From Rhodococcus tukisamuensis NBRC 100609 (GTDB lineage: Bacteria > Actinomycetota > Actinomycetes > Mycobacteriales > Mycobacteriaceae): 64,000 bases of DNA. Both the position numbers and the translations under genes were made by a program. This document shows positions 8,857 to 17,856 of the stretch, one piece after another. The first letter of the stretch is position 1. Each line of letters starts with the position of its first letter. The notes under the pieces were generated by a model, which worked only from the letters and a program-made list of their open reading frames with translations, was not told the DNA's origin and ran no database searches. The stretch is from contig NZ_BCXG01000023.1 of assembly GCF_001894985.1 (NCBI RefSeq), forward strand, positions 1 to 64,000. The letters run 5' to 3'.

Positions 8857-8903
8857 TTCTGCTGCCCTTCTTGGTATTTGGAGTTCGATGCCGAGAGAGA
8901 CGG

Positions 8904-10085
8904 TCAGATCATCGACTTGAGGTTGTCCGCGGGATCGATGCCGAGCGAGGTCAGCGCCGACGCGTGGTACACGGTGCTGGGCACGTGGATCGCGTGCGCC
9001 AGGCCGGCGTGCGCGTCGCGCCAGTACCGCTGCAGGGGCTTGTCCATGCGCAGCGCGTTGCCGCCGGAGCGCGCGAAGATCTGGTCGACGGCACCGACCG
9101 CGCGCCACGCGGCCCGCACCTGGGTGCGGCGACCGGCGGCCCGCTCCTCGAAGGTGACCTCGCGACCGGACTCGACGATGTCCCACATCCGGTCCACGTT
9201 GGCCAGCAGTTCCTGCCGCGCCGCGTTGATGTCCGCGGCCGCCTCGCCGATGGCGAAGAGCACGTACGGGTCGTCCTTGACGGCGGTGCCCTGCGCCCCG
9301 ACGCGGTCGCGCTGGTAGTCCAGGTGCGCGGCCAGCGCGCCCTCCGCGATACCGACGACGGCGGAGGAGATCCCGAGCGGGAACATGTTGGACCACGGCA
9401 TCTTGTACAGGGTCTCGGTCATGCCGGCGTTCTTCTGCGCCGTCCCGTTGATCACCTCGTCGCCGTCCATCACCCGGTAGGACGGGACGAAGGCGTCGCG
9501 CACGATGATGTCCTTGGAGCCGGTGCCCCGCAGGCCCACCACGTTCCAGGAGTCCTCGACGATCTCGTAGTCCTTGCGCGGCAGGATCATGTGCAGCATC
9601 CGCGGCGGCAGCGCCATGTTGCCGTCCTTGTCGCCTTCCATGGCGCCGAGGAAGATCCAGTCACAGTGGTCGGTGCCGGAGGAGAACTGCCAGCGACCGT
9701 TGAAGATGTAGCCGCCGTCGACCGGCTTGGCGATCCCGGTGGGCGCGTAGGGGGAGGCCATCCAGATGTCGTTGTCCGGGCCCCACACCTCCTCCTGCAC
9801 CTTCGGGTCCGCGAACGCCAGCTGCCACGGGTGGACACCGACGATGCCGCACACCCAGCCGGTGGCCGGGTCCAGCGAGGCGGCCTTCATCACCGTCTCC
9901 GAGAACTCCCGCGGGTGGGCCTCGAATCCGCCGTACTTCTTGGGCTGCAACAGCTTCATCGGTCCGGCGGCCTTGAGCTTCTTGGCGGTCTCGTCAGGGA
10001 GCTGACCGAGACGCTCGGCCTCGGTGGCCTGGTCGCGGAGCTGGTCGGCGATGGCCGCGATGTTGTCGAGTGGCCTGTTGCTCAT
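8904..10085 (-). CDS. hsaA: Flavin-dependent monooxygenase oxygenase component, HsaA type
   Basis: A 393-residue protein of the acyl-CoA dehydrogenase-like, flavin-dependent monooxygenase group. It resembles mycobacterial HsaA across its length, including WVCGIVGVHPWQLAFADP, FSSGTDHCDWIFLG and the C-terminal YWRDAHAGLAHA. HsaA with HsaB hydroxylates the phenolic ring of 3-HSA to the catechol cleaved by HsaC. It lies between kshA and hsaC on one strand with gaps of 52 and 47 bp, so one operon is likely. Its reductase partner is probably the separate hsaB at 4592-5107. Confidence 0.85.
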   Translation of the reverse strand: MSNRPLDNIAAIADQLRDQATEAERLGQLPDETAKKLKAAGPMKLLQPKKYGGFEAHPREFSETVMKAASLDPATGWVCGIVGVHPWQLAFADPKVQEEVWGPDNDIWMASPYAPTGIAKPVDGGYIFNGRWQFSSGTDHCDWIFLGAMEGDKDGNMALPPRMLHMILPRKDYEIVEDSWNVVGLRGTGSKDIIVRDAFVPSYRVMDGDEVINGTAQKNAGMTETLYKMPWSNMFPLGISSAVVGIAEGALAAHLDYQRDRVGAQGTAVKDDPYVLFAIGEAAADINAARQELLANVDRMWDIVESGREVTFEERAAGRRTQVRAAWRAVGAVDQIFARSGGNALRMDKPLQRYWRDAHAGLAHAIHVPSTVYHASALTSLGIDPADNLKSMI

Positions 10086-10137
10086 CTTCGGTGTCCTTGT
10101 CTTCTCTTGCGGTGTGTGGCTGGGGACGCGGTCTGCG

Positions 10138-11298
10138 TCAGGCGTCGGCGGACGCCGGCGCGCCCTTGGCGAGGTTCTCGGCGATCTCCTGGTCCCAGCT
10201 CTGCAGGGCCCGGGTGGTGTCGATCTCGAACTCGAACCGCGCGGTCATGTCCTCGGTGACGTCCTCGACGTCCACGTAGAACTGCTTGTACCAGCGGCGA
10301 AGCTGGTAGACGGGGCCGTCCTCCTCGGAGAGCAGCGGGTTGTCGATGGGCGACTTGTTCTTCCAGATCTCGATGTCCTGCTCGAAACCGATCTCCAGCC
10401 CGGTGATGAACTGCGACCCGATGCCGTTGTTCTCCTCCTCGGACAGGCCCGGGAGCTTGCGCACCATCGCGCCGTACTGCAGCAGGAAGGAGTTGTCGGA
10501 GACCGGGTAGTGGGAGTTGATCAGGATGGTCTCGATCGTCATCCCGTTCACCTCGTTGAGGATCCGGTCGATCATGTACGACGGGCCGTGGTACGACGCA
10601 TCGGAACTCAGGTGCGAGTTCGGGTCGTCGTAGTTGGTGCCGTTGTCGATGTCCGCCCGCGGCTTGGAGATCATGAACTGGGTGGCGGTGTGGCCCTCGA
10701 AGACGTTCTTGAAGTAGGTCGGCATCGAGTAGTGCACGTAGAAGAAGTGCGCCATGTCCACGACGTTGTCGATGATCTCGCGGCAGTGCGAGCCCTCGAT
10801 CAGCATGGAATTCCAGCTCCAGTCGGTCCACTCGTCGGTGCCGTAGCCCTCGATCTCGGGGATGGTCACCTCGTCGGTGGGCTTGCTGCCCTGCGGGTCG
10901 TGCCAGACGAACAGCTGACCGTTGCGCTCGAGGGTCGGCCAGGACCGGGTCTTCGCCAGCGGCGGCACCCGGCGCGCGTACGGGATGCCGCTGCACTTGC
11001 CGTTGCCGGCCCAGCGCCAGTCGTGGAACGGGCAGGCGATCGAGTCGCCCTTGACGGTGCCCTGGGCGAGGTTGCCGCCCATGTGCCGGCAGAACCCGTC
11101 GAGGACGTTGATCTTGCCGTCGGACTCGGACGCGAAGACCACCAGCGAGGTCCCGAATGCCTTGACCTCGTGAGGCTTTCCGTCCTGGAAGGACTTCAGC
11201 AGACCGAGGCAGTGCCAGCCACGGGCGAACCGGGTCGGGGCCGCCGCCGCCTCGATGACCCGGACCTGGTCGGCGTCGGACTTGGATTGCAGCGACAT
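10138..11298 (-). CDS. kshA: 3-ketosteroid 9-alpha-hydroxylase oxygenase subunit (KshA)
   Basis: A 386-residue Rieske non-haem iron oxygenase. The Rieske ligands are CRHMGG and CPFHDW (about residues 68-90). The mononuclear iron site is DNVVDMAHFFYVH (about 175-187). Overall it matches KshA, which hydroxylates C9 of 3-ketosteroids and, with KstD, opens ring B. The start at 11298 is preferred because GAAGAGG lies 5 nt upstream and the N-terminus then aligns with known KshA proteins. The reductase KshB is not encoded nearby. It heads the kshA-hsaA-hsaC operon and faces the hotdog gene across a 219-bp regulatory gap. Confidence 0.9.
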   Translation of the reverse strand: MSLQSKSDADQVRVIEAAAAPTRFARGWHCLGLLKSFQDGKPHEVKAFGTSLVVFASESDGKINVLDGFCRHMGGNLAQGTVKGDSIACPFHDWRWAGNGKCSGIPYARRVPPLAKTRSWPTLERNGQLFVWHDPQGSKPTDEVTIPEIEGYGTDEWTDWSWNSMLIEGSHCREIIDNVVDMAHFFYVHYSMPTYFKNVFEGHTATQFMISKPRADIDNGTNYDDPNSHLSSDASYHGPSYMIDRILNEVNGMTIETILINSHYPVSDNSFLLQYGAMVRKLPGLSEEENNGIGSQFITGLEIGFEQDIEIWKNKSPIDNPLLSEEDGPVYQLRRWYKQFYVDVEDVTEDMTARFEFEIDTTRALQSWDQEIAENLAKGAPASADA

Positions 11299-11378
11299 CG
11301 CTACCTCTTCTCTCACGCTCATGTCTGGCCTGTGATGCGTTTCATACTCCGCAGTCACGTCACGTGAGTTCAGTAGTG

Positions 11379-11396
11379 CTTCCCGCTGACCGGGAG
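11379..11396. promoter_or_regulatory. 18-bp palindromic operator candidate, copy B
   Basis: CTTCCCGCTGACCGGGAG lies between the divergent kshA and hotdog genes. The inverted copy C follows with centres 54 bp apart, and copy A lies at 2422-2439. Two copies in one divergent promoter suggest cooperative binding of a shared regulator. Confidence 0.55.
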
Positions 11397-11432
11397 CCTT
11401 TCGTCCCCGCCCAGCACGCCGGTCGTCCGCAC

Positions 11433-11450
11433 CTCCCGATCAGCGGGAAG
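11433..11450. promoter_or_regulatory. 18-bp palindromic operator candidate, copy C
   Basis: CTCCCGATCAGCGGGAAG is the reverse complement of copy B with a single mismatch. It lies 68 bp upstream of the hotdog gene start. Apart from copies B and C, I see no feature in the 11299-11517 gap. Confidence 0.55.
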
Positions 11451-11517
11451 TCGTGTCCGGGGTGGCGCCCGGCGGACCTACGGTCGCCACAGAAGAAGTG
11501 ATCGAGGAGGTTCGGCG

Positions 11518-12135
11518 ATGTCAGTTTCGACCGCAGGCGAGGTTTACGCGCCCGAAGCCGCAGGCGAGCGCTACGTGCTGGACATCGAGCGGGGGCGGAT
11601 CCGCGAGTTCGCGGACGCCACGCACGCCACCCATCGCGCCTACCGCGACGACGAGCGGCCGGTGGTGCCGCCGGTCTACCTGTGCTTCGAGGGAATCGCC
11701 GCCGGCGATGCCGTGGACAGCGCGGTGCCGGCCGAGCAGGACTGCCGGTTCTTCGGGCCGCCGCCGCGCGCGGGCGACCGGCTGACCGCGGTGACGCGGG
11801 GAGCGGGCGGCGACCGGGTGACCGAGTTCCGGGATCCGGAGGGCCGCCTGGTGGCTGACTCGTGGACGCACGGCCCGCACGGCGACGCCGACGCGATCGC
11901 GACCGGCCAGCTGGCGAACTACGCGACCGACTGGCTGGGCCCGGACCGAGTGCGACGCTTCCGCACCCGGTTCACCGGACCGGTGCCGGTCGGGGAGCCG
12001 CTGCACTGCACCGGCGAGGTGGTGGCCGAGTACGTGGCGGACGGTGAGCCGCGGGTGGATGTCGCGCTGACCGCGACCCGTAACGGCGGCGCGGTCGCGG
12101 CCCGCGCCTGGGCGACGTTCGCCGTCGCCGGCTGA
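11518..12135 (+). CDS. MaoC/FAS1-like hotdog-fold protein
   Basis: A 205-residue protein with the look of an FAS1-type dehydratase or MaoC-like hotdog domain. The N-terminus (about residues 15-60) has the IERGRIREFADA helix followed by a PPVYLCFEG-like segment, and a second half may form another hotdog unit. Family members hydrate enoyl-CoA thioesters. The hot helix is atypical, so the activity is uncertain. A GAGGAGG ribosome binding site precedes the start. It is divergent from kshA and shares the two palindromes, which suggests co-regulation with the steroid genes. Confidence 0.7.
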   Translation: MSVSTAGEVYAPEAAGERYVLDIERGRIREFADATHATHRAYRDDERPVVPPVYLCFEGIAAGDAVDSAVPAEQDCRFFGPPPRAGDRLTAVTRGAGGDRVTEFRDPEGRLVADSWTHGPHGDADAIATGQLANYATDWLGPDRVRRFRTRFTGPVPVGEPLHCTGEVVAEYVADGEPRVDVALTATRNGGAVAARAWATFAVAG

Positions 12136-12151
12136 GAGCGCCGCCGGACGC

Positions 12152-12177
12152 CGAGTGTGCACCTGGGCGCACACTCG
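12152..12177. terminator. Hairpin between convergent genes
   Basis: A 9-bp perfect stem (CGAGTGTGC with its complement) and an 8-nt loop, located between the convergent stop codons of the hotdog gene and the second isomerase gene. It probably serves both transcripts. There is no strong U-tract, as is common in high-GC actinobacteria. Confidence 0.6.
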
Positions 12178-12186
12178 ACGATGGGG

Positions 12187-12561
12187 TCAGCGGGCGACCA
12201 TGTCCTCCTGGCCCCAGTAGGCCTTCATGCTGGTGATCTTCGCGTCGTCGTCGAAGGTCATCACGTCGATGACGGAGATCTCGACGCTGTTCTCGCCCAT
12301 CGTGGTGGTGAGCACGAAGTTGAACGCCGCCTCGTTGCCCGCGATCTTGACGATGCCCAGCTCACCGGTCTGCTCGAGCGGTTCGATGATGCCGTAGAAC
12401 TCGCGCAGGGCGGCCTCGGTGGTGCGCGGCTCGGTGCCCACCGGGTCCTCGACGGTGGCGCCGGGCGCGTAGAGCGCGAGCACGTCGTCGACGGTGCCGC
12501 CGGCCACCGACTTCACGTAGCCCTCGATGGTGTTCAGAATGTCTTCGCGTGATGCCGCCAT
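12187..12561 (-). CDS. Second ketosteroid isomerase-like NTF2-fold protein
   Basis: A 124-residue paralogue of the isomerase at 1979-2350, again with an intact catalytic triad: Tyr15, Asp39 (VEDPVGTEP) and Asp99 (VIDVMTF). The two copies bracket the steroid cluster. They differ in about half of their residues, so they may act on different delta5-steroids or at different steps. A KstR-type operator lies 20 bp upstream of its start, directly tying this copy to steroid regulation. Confidence 0.82.
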   Translation of the reverse strand: MAASREDILNTIEGYVKSVAGGTVDDVLALYAPGATVEDPVGTEPRTTEAALREFYGIIEPLEQTGELGIVKIAGNEAAFNFVLTTTMGENSVEISVIDVMTFDDDAKITSMKAYWGQEDMVAR

Positions 12562-12580
12562 GCCGGTACCCCTTCGTTGT

Positions 12581-12594
12581 TAGAACTTGTTCTA
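12581..12594. promoter_or_regulatory. KstR-type operator
   Basis: TAGAACTTGTTCTA is a perfect palindrome and fits the published KstR consensus TNNAACNNGTTNNA, the operator of the TetR-family cholesterol repressor. It lies 20-33 bp upstream of the second isomerase start. The rest of the gap to the lipase (to 12774) shows nothing further. Confidence 0.8.
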
Positions 12595-12774
12595 GTATCG
12601 AGAGGGTACCGGCGATGTCGACGCGATTCCATGGAACCGGGCCGGGCGCCCGTCGCCGCGCCGTGACCGGTTCGGCCGGTTCGTCCGGTATCAAGCGACC
12701 AGTGCTCGCGACACGCTGGCCATGGCCGCGAAAATCGGCTCGGGACAGGAATTTCCGGTGCTACTGTGCCGCGC

Positions 12775-14247
12775 ATGCCTATCCAGCACGGGGGTTTCTG
12801 GGTACGAATGTGCGTCGCCGCCCTAGCGGTGACAGTCGGGGTCGGGGGTGGCGCGTCGGTCGGTACGGCCTTCGCCCAATCCACCGGCAGTGCCGGCGGT
12901 GAGGGGTCGGTCGGCACCGGGTCGTTGACGGACGGCACCGCCTCGGACGGCTCACCCTTGAACGGGACGACGATGATCACCGGATCGCTGGGGACCGGGT
13001 CGGCGGCCGGGTCGCCGCTGGGGTCCGCGATCCCGAGCGTGGTCGGCTCGGTGATCCCGGGTCCGGACCTCGATCCCCCGCCGCCGCTCGAGACGCTGTA
13101 CGCCAAGATGCTGCCCAAACCGGTCGGTGACCCGTTCTTCGACGAGTACCCGCCCGGCCTGCCCGGTATGACCAACGGCCAGGTCATCGAGACCCGCGAT
13201 GTGACGACGGCCGCCCGGGCACTCCTGCGCGGGCCGGTCCGGGAGGTCCGCCAGATCAAGGTGAAGAGCACCGACTCGGCCGGCGCTCCGTCGTTCGCCA
13301 CTGCGACTCTCGTCGTGCCCGCCACGCCCTGGCCCGGTCCGGGCCCGCGCCCGGTCCTGGTGAACAACGTGCCGATCAACGGCCTCGGCCGGTCCTGCAC
13401 CCCGGGACACACCCTCGGGAACGGAATCACGCAGTCGGAGAACTTCTTCGACTTTCTCCGGCCCGACACCACGAAGGCCGAGGAACGCGGCTACGCGGTC
13501 CTCATCCCCGACCACGAGGGTCCCCGGATGGCGTACGCCGAACCCTTCGTTGCCGGGCACGCGATCCTCGACTCCATCCGCGGCGTGCGCACCGTGTTCC
13601 CGGCCGAGTTCGGCAGCAGCAAACTCGCCATGATGGGCTACTCCGGAGGCGCGATCGCGACGCACGGCGCGGTCAAGCTGATCGACACCTACGCCCCCGA
13701 GCTGGCCGGCGACATCGTCGGCGCAGCGATGGGCGGGGTACCGGCGGACTTCGAGATGCTCGGACGCACCATGAACGGCAACCTCGCCGGGGGACTGTTC
13801 CTCGCGGCGGTGTTCGGGATCGCGAGGGAGAACACCGAGATACTGCCGCTGATCAACAGTCTCGGACAGCAGATGGGCATCACGTCGATCAAGGACCAGT
13901 GCGCGAACACCCTCGCCCTCGCCGGCATCCCCGGGATACCCGCCGAGGCGCTCGCAAACATCCGGCGCGCGCTGGATTCACCTGTCGCACATGACATCTA
14001 CACGAAGATGAAGATGGCGGATCGCAAGTCCGGAACCCCGCTGTACATCTACAGCGGCGGTCAGGAGTTCTGGGTCCCGGCGCTCGGCTCACGCAACCTC
14101 TACGACGAGCAGTGCGGCTACGGCGTGCGTGCGGTGTACCGGCAGGTACCCGGCGAACACCTCATCGCCGCACTGACCGGGAACCCCGGGGCATTCGACT
14201 GGGTCGACGCCCGGCTGCGCGGGGAAGCCGCACCCAACGAGTGCTGA
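12775..14247 (+). CDS. Secreted lipase (LIP family)
   Basis: A 490-residue secreted alpha/beta hydrolase. A signal peptide runs to about residue 35 (cleavage near TAFAQS), followed by a Gly/Ser/Thr-rich linker to about 85. The LIP-family catalytic region includes the nucleophile elbow GYSGGA and the late GEHLIA, which supplies the His. At the usual acid position I see GGQEFWVP, where a Glu stands in for the expected Asp. Such enzymes hydrolyse triacylglycerols or esters outside the cell. A GTG at 12766 or a later ATG at 12808 are alternative starts. Confidence 0.82.
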   Translation: MPIQHGGFWVRMCVAALAVTVGVGGGASVGTAFAQSTGSAGGEGSVGTGSLTDGTASDGSPLNGTTMITGSLGTGSAAGSPLGSAIPSVVGSVIPGPDLDPPPPLETLYAKMLPKPVGDPFFDEYPPGLPGMTNGQVIETRDVTTAARALLRGPVREVRQIKVKSTDSAGAPSFATATLVVPATPWPGPGPRPVLVNNVPINGLGRSCTPGHTLGNGITQSENFFDFLRPDTTKAEERGYAVLIPDHEGPRMAYAEPFVAGHAILDSIRGVRTVFPAEFGSSKLAMMGYSGGAIATHGAVKLIDTYAPELAGDIVGAAMGGVPADFEMLGRTMNGNLAGGLFLAAVFGIARENTEILPLINSLGQQMGITSIKDQCANTLALAGIPGIPAEALANIRRALDSPVAHDIYTKMKMADRKSGTPLYIYSGGQEFWVPALGSRNLYDEQCGYGVRAVYRQVPGEHLIAALTGNPGAFDWVDARLRGEAAPNEC

Positions 14248-14252
14248 AAACG

Positions 14253-14292
14253 CCCGTGGCCCCGGCGATCACACGATCGCCGGGGCCACGGG
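14253..14292. terminator. Bidirectional terminator between lipase and leuS
   Basis: An 18-bp perfect stem closed by a 4-nt ACAC loop lies between the convergent stops at 14247 and 14302. It is preceded on the plus strand by AAAA, giving a U-tract for the leuS transcript. Confidence 0.85.
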
Positions 14293-14301
14293 GACGTCGT
14301 C

Positions 14302-17160
14302 CTACTTGACGATGTTGACCATCTTGCCGGGCACCACGATCACCTTGCGGGGCTCGGCGCCCTCCAGGAACGCGACGATCTTCTCGTCGGCCAGCGCGGC
14401 CGCCTCGATCGTCTTCGGGTCCGCGTCCGCGGCGACGGTGATGCGGCTGCGCACCTTGCCGTTGACCTGGATCGGGTACTCGACCGAGTCCTCGACCAGC
14501 CACTTCTCGTCCGCGGCCGGGAAGGGACCGTGCGCGAGCGAGGTCTCGTGCCCGAGCCGCGACCACAGTTCCTCGGCCACGTGCGGCGCGACCGGGGCGA
14601 GCATGAGCACCAACGGCTCGACTGCCCCCCGCGGCGCCCCGTCCGGGTACGCCTTCGTCAGGTGGTTGGTGAGCTCGATCAGCTTCGCGACCGCCGTGTT
14701 GTCACGCAGCGCCGTGTAGTCGGCGTTCACGCCGTCGATCGCCTTGTTCAGCGCCCGCAGGGTGTCCTCGGTCGGCTCCGCGTCCGTGACCCGCACCGCG
14801 CCGGTCTCCTCGTCCACCACGGTGCGCCACGCCCGCTGCAGGAACCGCTGCGCGCCGACGACGTCCTTGGTCGCCCACGGCCGCGAGGTGTCCAGCGGAC
14901 CCATCGACATCTCGTACACGCGCAGCGTGTCCGCGCCGTACTCCTCGCAGATCTCGTCGGGCGCCACGGCGTTCTTCAGGGACTTGCCCATCTTGCCGTA
15001 CTCGCGGTTGACCTCCGCGCCCTCGTAGAAGAACTTCCCGCCGGACTCGACGACATCGGCGGCCGGCACGTACACGCCGCGGCTGTCGGTGTAGGCGTAC
15101 GCCTGGATGTAGCCCTGGTTGAACAGCCGACGGTACGGCTCCGAGGAACTGACGTGTCCGAGGTCGAAGAGCACCTTGTGCCAGAACCGCGAGTACAGCA
15201 GGTGCAGCACCGCGTGCTCGACGCCGCCGACGTACAGGTCCAGTCCACCCGGGTCGTTGGGCCCGTGCAGCTCCGGCCGCGGTCCCATCCAGTACTGCTC
15301 GTTCTCCTTGGCGCAGAACGTGTCCTGGTTGGTGGGGTCGATGTAGCGCAGCTGGTACCAGGAGCTGCCCGCCCACTGCGGCATCACGTTGGTGTCGCGG
15401 TGGTAGTTCTGCATCCCGTCGCCGAGGTCGAGCTCGACGTTCACCCAGTCCGACGCCTTCGCCAGCGGCGGCGACGGCTCGGAGTTCGCGTCGTCGGAAT
15501 CGAACGACACCGGCGCGTAGTCCTCGACCTCCGGAAGTTCCACCGGCAGAGCGGATTCCGGCAGCGCGTGCGCGAGACCCTGCTCGTCGTACACGACCGG
15601 GAACGGCTCGCCCCAGTACCGCTGCCGGGCGAACAGCCAGTCCCGCAGCTTGTACTGGATGGTGCCCACCCCGCGGCCGTCGGCCTCGAGGCGCGCGATG
15701 ACGGCCTTCTTGGCCTCGTCCACCGACATTCCGTCGAGGAAGCCCGAGTTCACCAGCGGACCGTCGCCGGTGTAGGCGCCCTCGGTGATGTCGCCACCCG
15801 AGATGACCTCGAGGATCGGCAGCCCCAGTTCGGTGGCGAACTCCCAGTCGCGGTGGTCGTGGCCGGGCACCGCCATCACGGCGCCGGTACCGTAACCGGT
15901 GAGCACGTAGTCGGCGATGAATACCGGAACCTTGTGTCCGTTAACCGGATTGACGGCGTAGGAGCCGAGGAAGACACCGGTCTTCTCCTTGCTCTCCTGC
16001 CGTTCGAGGTCCGACTTCGCGGCGATCGCGGCACGGTACGCGGCGACGGCCGCGGTGGGCGTTGCGGCGCCGCCGGTCCAGCGCGGGTCCGTGCCGTCCG
16101 GGTAGACGTCGGCGACCAGCCGGTCGACCAGCTCGTGCTCGGGGGCGAGCGCGACGTAGGTCGCGCCGAACAACGTGTCCGCGCGAGTGGTGAACACCTC
16201 GATGTCGTAGTCCGGAGTCGCGGCACCGTGCTCGCGGTGGGCGGCGAACTTGACCCGCGCACCGTGGCTGCGGCCGATCCAGTTGCGCTGCATGGACTTG
16301 ACCTTCTCCGGCCAGTCCAGGAACTCGAGGTCGTCCGTGAGCCGATCGGAGTACGCGGTAATCCGCATCATCCACTGCCGCAGGTGCTTGCGGAACACCG
16401 GGAAGTTGCCGCGCTCGGAGCGCCCGTCGGCCGTGACCTCCTCGTTGGCGAGCACGGTGCCCAGACCCGGGCACCAGTTGACCATCGAATCGGACTGGTA
16501 GACAAGGCGGTACGAGTCGATCTCGGCGTGCTTCTCGGCGTCCGACAGGTCCGACCACGCGCGCCCGTCGGCGGGGACGCGGGTGCCGGCGTCGAACTCG
16601 CCCTCCAGCTCGGCGACGGGCCGGGCCCGGTTCAGCTCGGTGTCGTACCAGGCGTTGTAGATCTGCAGGAAGATCCACTGCGTCCAGTGGTAGAAGTCCA
16701 CGTCGGTGGTGGCGACGCTGCGGCGCTCGTCGTGGCCGAGACCGAGTCGGCGCAGCTGCCGCTTCATGTTCGCGATGTTCGCCTCGGTGGTGGTCCGCGG
16801 GTGGGTACCCGTCTGCACCGCGTACTGCTCGGCGGGCAGACCGAAGGCGTCGTAGCCGAGCGTGTGCAGCACGTTGTGGCCGTGCATCCGGTGGAACCGG
16901 GCGAAGACGTCGGTGGCGATGTAACCGAGGGGGTGCCCGACGTGCAGGCCCGCGCCCGACGGGTACGGGAACATGTCCTGGACGAACAGCTTGTCCGCCG
17001 GGAGGTCGCCGGCGAGGTCGCCGACCGGGTTCGGCGCGTTGAAGGTGCCGCGCTCGCGCCACAGCTCCTGCCACCGCTGCTCGACCCGGCCCGCGAGTTC
17101 CGCGGTGTATCGGTGCTGGGGGGTGGCGTCGTCCGCTGACTGCTGCACTGGGCTGCTCAC
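14302..17160 (-). CDS. leuS: Leucyl-tRNA synthetase
   Basis: A 952-residue class I leucyl-tRNA synthetase that charges tRNA-Leu. The HIGH motif appears as HVGHPLGY (about residue 66), the editing (CP1) domain follows, and the KMSKS loop is KMGKSLKN (about 718). The C-terminus holds the anticodon-binding and final small domains. Length agrees with mycobacterial LeuS. The GTG at 17160 is the most likely start; the upstream AGAGAAG is a weak ribosome binding site. It is divergent from the SdpI-like gene. Nothing else is visible in the 157-bp gap. Confidence 0.95.
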   Translation of the reverse strand: MSSPVQQSADDATPQHRYTAELAGRVEQRWQELWRERGTFNAPNPVGDLAGDLPADKLFVQDMFPYPSGAGLHVGHPLGYIATDVFARFHRMHGHNVLHTLGYDAFGLPAEQYAVQTGTHPRTTTEANIANMKRQLRRLGLGHDERRSVATTDVDFYHWTQWIFLQIYNAWYDTELNRARPVAELEGEFDAGTRVPADGRAWSDLSDAEKHAEIDSYRLVYQSDSMVNWCPGLGTVLANEEVTADGRSERGNFPVFRKHLRQWMMRITAYSDRLTDDLEFLDWPEKVKSMQRNWIGRSHGARVKFAAHREHGAATPDYDIEVFTTRADTLFGATYVALAPEHELVDRLVADVYPDGTDPRWTGGAATPTAAVAAYRAAIAAKSDLERQESKEKTGVFLGSYAVNPVNGHKVPVFIADYVLTGYGTGAVMAVPGHDHRDWEFATELGLPILEVISGGDITEGAYTGDGPLVNSGFLDGMSVDEAKKAVIARLEADGRGVGTIQYKLRDWLFARQRYWGEPFPVVYDEQGLAHALPESALPVELPEVEDYAPVSFDSDDANSEPSPPLAKASDWVNVELDLGDGMQNYHRDTNVMPQWAGSSWYQLRYIDPTNQDTFCAKENEQYWMGPRPELHGPNDPGGLDLYVGGVEHAVLHLLYSRFWHKVLFDLGHVSSSEPYRRLFNQGYIQAYAYTDSRGVYVPAADVVESGGKFFYEGAEVNREYGKMGKSLKNAVAPDEICEEYGADTLRVYEMSMGPLDTSRPWATKDVVGAQRFLQRAWRTVVDEETGAVRVTDAEPTEDTLRALNKAIDGVNADYTALRDNTAVAKLIELTNHLTKAYPDGAPRGAVEPLVLMLAPVAPHVAEELWSRLGHETSLAHGPFPAADEKWLVEDSVEYPIQVNGKVRSRITVAADADPKTIEAAALADEKIVAFLEGAEPRKVIVVPGKMVNIVK

Positions 17161-17317
17161 GTGATTCGCTGTCTTCTCTGCGCTCGGCTTCGGGTGGTGC
17201 GCCGGATACGGGTGGAACTGGGGGAGTCCGGCGATTTCAGGTAGAGATCTCCGACCACCAGGGTAAACGGTTCGGCCCAGCGGCCCCCGCCCGCGGTCAC
17301 CCACGTACCATGGGGCC

Positions 17318-17797
17318 GTGCTGATCCTTGCAACCGTGCTGTTCGTAGTCGCCGTCGTCGTCGGCGGAGTGGCGGTCGCCGGACTCGCCGGCAAGCTGCC
17401 GCGCAACCGCTGGGCCGGGGTCCGCACCGCGGACACCCTCGCCACCGAGGAGTCCTTCGTCCTCGCCAACCGGATCGCCGGGCCCACGCTGCTCGCCGCG
17501 GCGTTGCTGCTGGTCATGGGCGGTGTCGGCGCCCTCGTCCTCGGCGGGGTCACCGGGACCGCGGTGGCCGTCGTCGCCATGGTCGCGGCCCTGGTCACCG
17601 CCGGCTTCGGCGGATCGCTCGGCTCCCGCGCCGCCGCCGCCATGCCCGCCGCGGCGTCCGGCTGCGGCAACGACTGCAACTGCGGCAGCGCCCCCGAGCC
17701 GGCCGCGGAGACGCCCGCCGACGTCGCGGCCGCGGCCGACTGCGGGATGGACTCCTGCGGGTCCTGCGCCCTCAAGGGCGCCTGCCTGCCGTCTTGA
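17318..17797 (+). CDS. SdpI-family membrane protein with Cys-rich tail
   Basis: A 159-residue membrane protein. An SdpI-like domain covers about residues 1-100, with helices at 2-25, 50-70 and 74-95 and the conserved [11 protein letters not shown] segment between the first two. SdpI proteins in Bacillus give immunity to a killing peptide and act as signal receptors; the role here is unknown. The C-terminal tail (about 108-159) carries seven Cys residues in CxxxCxC and CxxxxCxxC spacings, not typical for the family, and could bind a metal. The GTG start lies 6 nt after a TACCAT box, suggesting a leaderless mRNA. Confidence 0.75.
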   Translation: MLILATVLFVVAVVVGGVAVAGLAGKLPRNRWAGVRTADTLATEESFVLANRIAGPTLLAAALLLVMGGVGALVLGGVTGTAVAVVAMVAALVTAGFGGSLGSRAAAAMPAAASGCGNDCNCGSAPEPAAETPADVAAAADCGMDSCGSCALKGACLPS

Positions 17798-17856
17798 CAC
17801 CCGCCCCGGCGCACCGCCGGGGTGAGCTCCCTCACGCGGCTGGTTGAATCGCCGCC

